A stretch of 54,972 nt of DNA from a bacterium. GTDB lineage: Archaea > Nanoarchaeota > Nanoarchaeia > Woesearchaeales > UBA10216. Where the stretch lies: positions 1 to 54,972 of the forward strand of contig JAAGZO010000364.1 of NCBI GenBank assembly GCA_024206195.1. Direction: 5' to 3'. Made by a program: the position numbers and the translations under genes. The notes beneath the pieces were generated by a model, which was given only the letters and a program-made list of their open reading frames with translations, was not told the DNA's origin and made no database searches. Below are positions 24,801-32,300 of this stretch, one piece after another (the stretch's first letter is position 1; every line of letters begins with the position of its first letter).

Positions 24801-25866
24801 AACTATTCATTATTCTGTCTGCTGCTCCTTCTATCTCACTATTTCTTTTGCCTTCATGCAGCATTATCGATGAAGTATACTTCTCCAGCATCTTTCCCAT
24901 ATTTCCTGGCCTCAGGTATCCTGAGTCTGTCGCAGTTGTCATCTTTGCAATGCTGTTTGTCATCTCGCCGAACTGCTCAACACTGTTCATCACAGTATTT
25001 CCTAGTTGATCCATTATTGGGAACAGCTCTCCCATCTCTGCTGCTGTGTCTCTGCAGAATCTGTATGAATCAATTGCTATCCTTGAGAGTTCTTGTGTCC
25101 TTTCAACGTTTTCCCTGAATCTGTCGCAGTTATGCGTTACATTCTCAACAGAGAGTTTGTATTGCTTCAGCAGGTTCATCTCTTCATCAAGGAAAACCAC
25201 TGCAGATTTTGATTTCAGAAGATTATTTTTCACCTGCCCCATTTCACTTTCAAGGTTCTCTCGCGCTGTCTCGAGTTTTCCATAACCAGGATCTGCAATC
25301 TTGGTTCTTTTCAGTTGCTGGCACGTTGCATCATACAGATCATTGCTTTCATTGAGCCGATCCTCCAGTTGCGTGCTTGTATTAATAGCAGTGGTGAACT
25401 CATAAAATTTTTCTGCTTTCTTTTTTGTTATGCCATCCAGGACTGTTCTTGATTTCAGTGCAACACCATGCAGGTTGTAGGCCATTTGTCCTACAGCATC
25501 AAGTTGCATGTCCCACAAGTCATCTATGCTATATCTGTCTAGAAATTTTTTATCACCAAAGAATTCACCTATCTTGTTTTTCAGAGAATATCCAGCTCTT
25601 AACGCTGGTGAGTTTTCTATCTTAATCTTTTTGTCAAGTGCGGTTTGTACAGCAACGACCTCTCTTACGCTTTCACGCAGACCATCAACACAGCCATAGC
25701 CTGCTGTTCTTGTCCTATAGGTCTGCATCAGTGCAGTTGTCTTTGCTATTGCTGTCTCTTTTTGTGCTTCTGGAGCCCCTTGTGTAAGTCCTTTTGCATC
25801 CAGCTGTGCAAAAAGATTATCTAAACCGCTATCAACAACAGGTTCTTCAAGTTCTATCTCACTCAT
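24790..25866 (-). CDS. Large helical coiled-coil protein
   Basis: A 358-residue, almost wholly helical protein. Several coiled-coil stretches can be seen (ARENLESEMGQVKNNLL; EEMNLLKQYKLSVENVTHN), and a late helical part reads GELFPIMDQLGNTVMNSVEQ. The overall plan is faintly like TelA (toxic-anion-resistance) proteins, but I see no decisive motif. ATG 25866 is preferred over GTG 25875 because AGGTGG overlaps that GTG seven bases before the ATG. The Shine-Dalgarno overlaps the upstream stop, so it is coupled to the exported protein, and its end overlaps the AAA gene. It is the likely substrate or adaptor of that ATPase. Confidence 0.7.
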   Translation of the reverse strand: MSEIELEEPVVDSGLDNLFAQLDAKGLTQGAPEAQKETAIAKTTALMQTYRTRTAGYGCVDGLRESVREVVAVQTALDKKIKIENSPALRAGYSLKNKIGEFFGDKKFLDRYSIDDLWDMQLDAVGQMAYNLHGVALKSRTVLDGITKKKAEKFYEFTTAINTSTQLEDRLNESNDLYDATCQQLKRTKIADPGYGKLETARENLESEMGQVKNNLLKSKSAVVFLDEEMNLLKQYKLSVENVTHNCDRFRENVERTQELSRIAIDSYRFCRDTAAEMGELFPIMDQLGNTVMNSVEQFGEMTNSIAKMTTATDSGYLRPGNMGKMLEKYTSSIMLHEGKRNSEIEGAADRIMNSCGL

Positions 25867-25875
25867 TTTTACCAC

Positions 25876-26331
25876 CTATTCCATTAGATTCTCAAGCTCA
25901 CCAATCATCAGCTCGTATTTTGTCTCGGGTTCAAGCTCTTTCCAGGCATTCTCAACCAGCCCGGATTTTGCTCCATTCTCAAGGTTGCACCATTCATTGC
26001 TGAACAGCTGCTCTCTTTGTTCTTCCCCAAGGTTGTTCCAGAAATAATCAGCATTTCCTACAAGCGGTCCGTGCTCTCCATCTTTTATCGGAAGGCTTTC
26101 TCTTTCATTATTTCCATTTTCATATGTGAGAAATACCTCTACTTTTCCATCACCATTCTCTTCATATTCAATCTCTGTTCCGTTGAAATATCCTGATTGA
26201 ACATCTTCTGCTTCATAGGTTTTCTCTGGAAACACATAGTCCTTAACATTCATATGGTCACCAATGCCCGCAGCTGTGCCGAGCAGAATGCCAGCAAGGG
26301 TAACTCTTTTTGCAGTTCTCAAAAATCCCAT
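25876..26331 (-). CDS. Exported or anchored hypothetical protein
   Basis: A 151-residue protein with an N-terminal hydrophobic segment after basic residues (RTAKRVTLAGILLGTAAGIG), a signal or anchor. The rest is acidic, with an EIEYEENGDGKVEVFLTY beta part and a helical end (EPETKYELMIGELENLM). No family recognised. ATG 26331 is used because GGTGATGCAA places the Shine-Dalgarno seven bases upstream and overlaps the GTG at 26340. GTATTAAAAATAG lies about 35 bases upstream. It leads the operon with the coiled-coil and AAA genes. Confidence 0.65.
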   Translation of the reverse strand: MGFLRTAKRVTLAGILLGTAAGIGDHMNVKDYVFPEKTYEAEDVQSGYFNGTEIEYEENGDGKVEVFLTYENGNNERESLPIKDGEHGPLVGNADYFWNNLGEEQREQLFSNEWCNLENGAKSGLVENAWKELEPETKYELMIGELENLME

Positions 26332-26429
26332 TTGCATCACCGTACAAAGTTAGCCTACTATTTTTAATACGGCTTTCCGAGGGAAAACACCTGTTTTTTC
26401 AGCTACAATATAAGAATAAACAGATGATC

Positions 26430-26471
26430 CGGAAGATTTGCAAGAAAGTAATTATTGCTGTAAATCTTCCG
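26430..26471. repeat. 13-base inverted repeat in divergent intergenic region
   Basis: CGGAAGATTTGCA (26430-26442) and TGTAAATCTTCCG (26459-26471) pair with one G-T mismatch around 16 bases. It lies upstream of the TATA boxes of both flanking divergent transcription units, so it is more likely a binding site than a message hairpin. Confidence 0.55.
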
Positions 26472-26514
26472 ACTGTAAGAAAAGTTTAAAAAGGGCACCC
26501 TCTATGAAATCCGT

Positions 26515-28848
26515 ATGCAGGAAAGTTACGAGCTAAAGCCAAACAAATCCGTATTTGTAACATTTAAGTTTCTCATCGGGTTCTTCTTTAGCTGTTTAAT
26601 TCTGACAATTATCTGGCTAGTTGCAAGCCGTTTTGTACCTCTGTCAATTCTATATTTCCTTGCTGCTTTCATAGTAATAGAATCAATTTCATTCTATGCA
26701 CTTTCTGTTAAATACAAAAAAGAAAAATATATTTTCTTAGCTGACAAGATAATCCGCAAGTCAGGAGGGATACTTTCAGAAAAAGAGACAGAGCTTGTCA
26801 TAAGAAACATAACGCATGTTGATCTTAAGCTGCCTTATGTTGAGAACAAGATTTTTAAGACAGGTAGCATAGGGATAGAGTCTGCAGGAACCAGCGCTGC
26901 AGAAATAGTTTTCCATTCCATTGACAAACCGCAGCAATTCTACGAGTATGTGGAAAAGCTCATGAAGCACAACGGCTTTAGGCTGACAAAATCCAAACTT
27001 ATACAAAAGGAAAGGCCAAGCAGCCTGGGTGTTTTTTTTGAGGTCTTTAAGAATTTCATCGGTGTTATTATCGCTTTATTGTATGTTTCTCCTGCACTTT
27101 TCCCTGGGATTGCGATACTTATTGTAGAGCCCTCAGCATTTAATCTAAACACATTCCTCATATTCCTCGCGATTGCTATTGTTGTCACCTTATTATTCCT
27201 TCATTTCAATTTAAAATTCCTTGATTTGAAGCGTCGCGTCTATTATATCTACTCAGACACCATAACTTATAGTGAAGGATTCCTTACAAAGAACTTTTCA
27301 TTCATTCCGATAGAGAACCTTGCAGACTCAACAGTAACCCAGACCTTGATAGATAGAATCTTCAGCTTGTATGATGTTAAGATAAGTTGCCAAGGAACTG
27401 ATCAGGATATTCTTTTCAAGAACATGAGGAACGGACCAACCCTTGAAGAAAATATTGACTCTTTAATCAGCAAGAGCAAGTCATTGGTAGGAACTGCAAA
27501 AACAACAAAAAAAGCAGATGTGAAGAAACAAGCTGCGTACAAGGAAAAAGAACTGCAAAAAGATACAGCATTTACAGGACAATACTCCATGGATGGCAGC
27601 AGAACAATCATGCCTCTTATTGTTCTGGCAGTGATTCTGTTTCCATTTGCCTTTATTTTTATTCCAATAATCATCGTCTCTTTCATAGAGATTGTATGCA
27701 CAAAATACTTTGTTAAGCCAGGCAGCATGGAAAAGAAATATGATTTCCTCTCTTCAAAACACATAGAGTTTACTAATGAAAAGATAACTGCAATTATCTT
27801 TAGGGAAAGCTTTATTGACAAATGGTTCAACACCTGCAGCATAAACTTCTGGTCAATAGGCTCTTCAGAAGATATAACTTTTAAGAACATAAAGAAATCA
27901 GAGGGGCTCTATAAGACTATACTGGCAAAAGCAGGAATAAAAAGACAGGAAGTCCTTTATCGCATGGATTCTGCTTTTAAGCTCCCAGACATGCTTAAAT
28001 CCGCACTGCCTGTTACGATAATCTCTATATTGCTGATTGTCTTTTCAATTACAGCTACAATCTTTCTCTCACCCTTCATCATAATACTTGCAATAATTAT
28101 TGTCCTCATTTTTATAGCCACGTTGATATATGAGACCGCATACTACAAAAGGTCAAAGCTTACCTTTTTCAAGGAATGCGTATTTTTCACAAAAGGAATA
28201 TTCTTTAAGCATTATTACTATGTCCTTTATAATAACATTAAAGACATATCTACAGAGAAGTTTCCCTTCTCACAAGCAGGTTCAGTTAAATTCAATGTTG
28301 CAGGAGAGCACGTTGTTCAGCAGGGGAAAAACGCATCAGTCACATCAAACAGCTTTAAGATTAATTACATACAAGGCATTGAAAACAAGGATGAGCTGAT
28401 TGATTTAATCTTCTTCCAGCGTCCAACCAGCCAGAAGATATCGGAGATTGAGCAGAACATTGAAAGCTTTACTCAAAAACCAATAATGACTGTAAAGCCT
28501 TCTCTTGCAAATCCACTGACTATTTTGTTGGTAGTCAGCTTTCTTTTCCCTCCGTTGCTTTTACTCCTTCCATTGTCACTTACCTTGACAATCATGAGTG
28601 TCAAAGCCAGGACATATATTATCCAGCCATATAGGGTTCTTGCAAAATCAGGAATCCTTTACAAAGCGCAGACATCAATATTATTCGCAAAAGTAGATCA
28701 CATTATCTATAAGCAGGGCGCTTTGAACAAGCTGTACAAGAATGGAACTATCCTGGTAAACACTGCAGGCAGCAGCAGCCCTGAGTTGGTGCTGAATAAC
28801 GCGCCTAATTTCAAGGATTTCTACGAAGAGCTAAAGAAGTATTACTAA
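26515..28848 (+). CDS. Multi-module membrane protein with bacterial-type PH domains (bPH2/YdbT-like)
   Basis: A 777-residue membrane protein built from about five copies of a TM-hairpin followed by a bPH2 domain, starting near residues 15, 175, 360, 500 and 660. Clear bPH2 strands are YIFLADKIIRKSGGILSEKE, YYIYSDTITYSEGFLTKNF, FFKECVFFTKGIFFKHYYYV and YRVLAKSGILYKAQTSILFA. The YdbS/YdbT family usually has one to three such units and no firm function, though membrane-lipid or stress roles are suspected. The third unit looks most diverged. GTTTAAAAA lies 26 bases before the ATG. Divergent from the exported/coiled-coil/AAA operon; its 3' end overlaps the Lrp-type gene by 38 bases. Confidence 0.8.
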   Translation: MQESYELKPNKSVFVTFKFLIGFFFSCLILTIIWLVASRFVPLSILYFLAAFIVIESISFYALSVKYKKEKYIFLADKIIRKSGGILSEKETELVIRNITHVDLKLPYVENKIFKTGSIGIESAGTSAAEIVFHSIDKPQQFYEYVEKLMKHNGFRLTKSKLIQKERPSSLGVFFEVFKNFIGVIIALLYVSPALFPGIAILIVEPSAFNLNTFLIFLAIAIVVTLLFLHFNLKFLDLKRRVYYIYSDTITYSEGFLTKNFSFIPIENLADSTVTQTLIDRIFSLYDVKISCQGTDQDILFKNMRNGPTLEENIDSLISKSKSLVGTAKTTKKADVKKQAAYKEKELQKDTAFTGQYSMDGSRTIMPLIVLAVILFPFAFIFIPIIIVSFIEIVCTKYFVKPGSMEKKYDFLSSKHIEFTNEKITAIIFRESFIDKWFNTCSINFWSIGSSEDITFKNIKKSEGLYKTILAKAGIKRQEVLYRMDSAFKLPDMLKSALPVTIISILLIVFSITATIFLSPFIIILAIIIVLIFIATLIYETAYYKRSKLTFFKECVFFTKGIFFKHYYYVLYNNIKDISTEKFPFSQAGSVKFNVAGEHVVQQGKNASVTSNSFKINYIQGIENKDELIDLIFFQRPTSQKISEIEQNIESFTQKPIMTVKPSLANPLTILLVVSFLFPPLLLLLPLSLTLTIMSVKARTYIIQPYRVLAKSGILYKAQTSILFAKVDHIIYKQGALNKLYKNGTILVNTAGSSSPELVLNNAPNFKDFYEELKKYY

Positions 28849-29260
28849 AGAACCCCTCTCTCTTCAGTTCTGCAGTCACAAAATGAATCTTTTTCTTTGC
28901 TTTCAGCGCATCAAGCCTTTCACAGAAATCCTCTAATTCGCTCATGCTTTGAAATATGCATTCTGCAAAGAAATCCATGTTGTTGTTTGTTCTGAAAACA
29001 GAATTAACATTCTGATTTTTCAGAAGAAACTCTCTTAGCTTTTCCTTATCCTTCACTTTAATCAGAACATTTGCTTTCAATCCATAACCAATCCTCTGAA
29101 AGTCAAGCAGGGTAACATGACGAATAATAAGATTGCCTTCCAGCTTTTTCAGCTTGTCACAAAGGCTGCTTGTCGGAAGCCCGGTTTCCATGCTTATCCT
29201 CAGAAGACTCTTCCTCGCATCATTCCTCAAATGTTTTATCAAAGCAGTCTCTGTTTTCAT
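28811..29260 (-). CDS. Lrp/AsnC-family transcription regulator
   Basis: A 149-residue regulator with an N-terminal helix-turn-helix (LIKHLRNDARKSLLRISMET, then LPTSSLCDKLKKLE) and a C-terminal RAM-like alpha-beta domain (ANVLIKVKDKEKLREFLL, with a VFRTNNNMDFFAECIF strand pair). The arrangement is that of feast/famine proteins, which form dimers or octamers and sense amino acids. It overlaps the end of the PH-domain gene by 38 bases and is divergent from the giant Cys-rich gene, so that gene is a possible target. Confidence 0.8.
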   Translation of the reverse strand: MKTETALIKHLRNDARKSLLRISMETGLPTSSLCDKLKKLEGNLIIRHVTLLDFQRIGYGLKANVLIKVKDKEKLREFLLKNQNVNSVFRTNNNMDFFAECIFQSMSELEDFCERLDALKAKKKIHFVTAELKREGFFSNTSLALRRNP

Positions 29261-29382
29261 GATTCTTCTAAAGAGAGACTTCTTAATAAAACTTCACAGC
29301 TCTTTTCCAAAATATTTCCGGGATAAACAAAAATAGAAACCTTTAAATAAGAAATATTTTTTAGTGGTAATATTAAAGGGGG

Positions 29383-32300
29383 GTGATTAGTACGAGTAGC
29401 ATAATTAAGTATACAATCTTCTTAATAGTTTTTTTTGCTTTTGCTGGTTTGGTTTCTGCGTCAACAACCGAGTGTTGGCTTTATGATAATGATGAGGCAT
29501 CATGTGATTCCTTTTTGGATTGCCAATGGATGAGTGATCCGTGGGGAAGCTGGTGTTCGCAGAAAGGATGCTGGAATTTTTGGGGACAGGATGAATGTCA
29601 TCAGTCCAATAATGCAACCAGCCCGGATTACATAAATAAATCATGCTCCTGGACAGACTCATCCTCTGGTTGGTGCACTCAGCCTGGCTGCTGGGTCTTT
29701 GATGGTGATGAAACTGGTTGTACAAGCGCTAACACAACCTGGGGAATTCAGTGTAAATGGGATGAAGAGTGTATTGGTCCTCCTGAAAAATCATGTTGGG
29801 ATTATCAAGATGCTTCAAGCTGTACTGCAATTGCAGGCTGCAATTGGGGTATGTGCATGGGGCAAAGCTGTTGGGACTACACAGACCAAAATGTCTGTGA
29901 AGCGAATTCTGGTTTTAATGGAAAGGCCTGTAGGTGGGAAATATATTCTGGTGGAGGCCAGTGTATGGAATCTGGCTGTTGGAACTATAATGACATGACT
30001 AATTGCCAGGACAATAATTGTTCATGGGATGGTAGCTATTGTATGGAACCCTCTTGTTATATGTATAGTGGTAATGACTCGGTTACTTGTTTGAATAACC
30101 CTCTTGGATTAAGTTGTAGCTGGGATGAGAATGGCAAGTGGTGTAATGAGGCTGGCTGTTGGAACTATGATGAAGGTAGTTGTGATTCTTCTGTTGGATG
30201 TTTATGGGAGACCTATGAAGGCGGCTGGTGCGAAGAGCAGGGCTGCTGGAACTGGGATGGTTCAGCAGCAGCTTGTACAAATGCAAGTCTGCATCCAGGA
30301 ATAGCCTGTGTTTTCAGCGATCCTTGGTGTTATGAAGATGTTGCTGCAAAAAGTTGTGGTGATATATCAATTGAAAGGGATTGCATGGACACTTTCTATT
30401 GTTGGTGGAACTTTACAGGAAGCAATTGTAATGATCCGCAGGTAGGAGTAACTGAATCAGATTTTGTCGAGTGGAATCCCGGGTGTTACATCTTTGACAT
30501 GGACACAAACATATGTACTAATACAACTGGCTGTTACTTTAATCTATCTACTGATACATGTTATCATAACGCATCTGAGATTGATACTAATGCACTGAAC
30601 TGTAGCTTAATACGAAACCAGACTGTATGTAATGGTCTGCCTGCATTCAGTACCTGCTGTAAGTGGGTTGCTGGAGAATGTCTGTCTGATAAGTTTGATC
30701 AGTCCTGTCGTGACCAGATGCAGGAGCCTCCTGCAGGCGCGTACTACTGTGAAGACTATGTTGCTTACACTGATAAGCCAACATGTGAACAGATTGCAGG
30801 TTCTCCGTGGTTCATGCCATGTAAATGGGATAACTCAACAGAGAGATGTAACTTTAAGGGAGAGGACATCTTTGGTGAAGGAGACAAAAACATAATGAAG
30901 CTGGATAATGAGGTTAACTGCGAGTCTGCTGGTGGAACATGGTCCTTAGATACATATCCAAGTACAAATGATCCAACTACAGCAGCAAAGCTTTCTATTG
31001 GAAGATGTGATTTCAAGTTTGATGATGAAAGGAATTGCGATAAGGAATGTTTTGCATGTAATCACAAAACAGACAAGACCAACTGGAGCTCTGCAGAAGA
31101 GGCAAAAAAGAATTGCTTTGAGTCTGCATTAGGTATGTGCGGCTTTACAGCAGATTCTACCGCTCCAAACGGATTTGGATATTGTAATCCTAAGGATCAG
31201 TTTAAGCAGGGAATGATTGGAGGCAATTGTGATGAGGACTGTGGTTCCTGTACATACATGGGAGATTCTACAGCATCCGCAGGTTACAAACCTTCTGACT
31301 ATTGTCTTAACAGTAAGGCAAAATGCAAATGGGTAGCTGACCCTGCGCATCCTGATGATGAATCCTTTGGATGGTGTGTTTCAAAATCAGAAAAAACCTG
31401 TGAGGACCGTTGTGATAAGTGTTATGATGAAAGCGCTTGTAAGAAATACGGTGGAAAGCAGGGCAATTCCAGTGCAGAGAATGTTTGCGAGTGGGACAAT
31501 GGAATCTGTAAATATAAAACAGGTGCAGACCAGATGGAAATCTGTTGGAATGGAGTAGATGATAATGGTGACAATAAGATGGACTGTGCTGATTCCATGT
31601 GCTGGAGCGATCCTTTCTGTGGCGGAGACTTAATGTTTTCAGGATTTGGAACAGATTGTTTCTTGTTTACTGATAATGCAACTTGTGCAACAGAGGGCTG
31701 TGCTTGGGTTGAAGAACAATGGGGTTCATGGTGTGACATGCCTGGAGCAGTCTGTTGGAAAAAAGATGGAACAAACCAGACCTATTGTGAAGAAGGAGAA
31801 ACCTGTGAGTGGCACTCTGGATTTGGTGGTTTCTGCGAGCAGGACTGGGAAATGGGTGGCGGTGCTGGCACATGTATGATGCTAGACATAGCTGATTGTG
31901 ATGGCGCAACTGGCCAGAACAGCAACTGTACATGGGTTGTTGACAGTTGGTGTGAAGATGTTGGCGGTTGGTGCAGCTCAAATCCAAGTTATACAGGAAG
32001 CTGGTATGAATGTTACCAGCATGACATGGAAGGACAGTCTGCTTGTGATACAGCAGGAACACAGGTAAGCGGACAGTATCCTTGTCAATGGCAGGAAGAT
32101 TCTTGGTGTGCTGAGCAGCAGGGAAGCGCAGGCTTTTGTGATCACATGAGCTTTGCATGCTTCCAGTTCATGAATGAGAGTGCTTGCACAGCCACAACAA
32201 ATGCAACATATAATCACAGCGTGTGGTGCGCTTGGAACTCAGACCCGATGAATCCTCAAGGTGGTTGGTGTGAGAGTAAGATGAGCGCTGGCGGCGAAGG

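Noticed and set aside
24790..25866. Coiled-coil protein named TelA
   Set aside because: The likeness is only in general helical plan; no TelA-specific motif can be pointed to.
27402..27890. 162-codon minus-strand frame opposite the PH-domain gene
   Set aside because: Shadow frame without promoter, inside a well-supported gene.
31667..32158. 163-codon minus-strand frame opposite the giant Cys-rich gene
   Set aside because: Repeated TGT/TGG codons on the plus strand leave the minus strand open by chance; the protein is His/Leu/Asn-rich nonsense.
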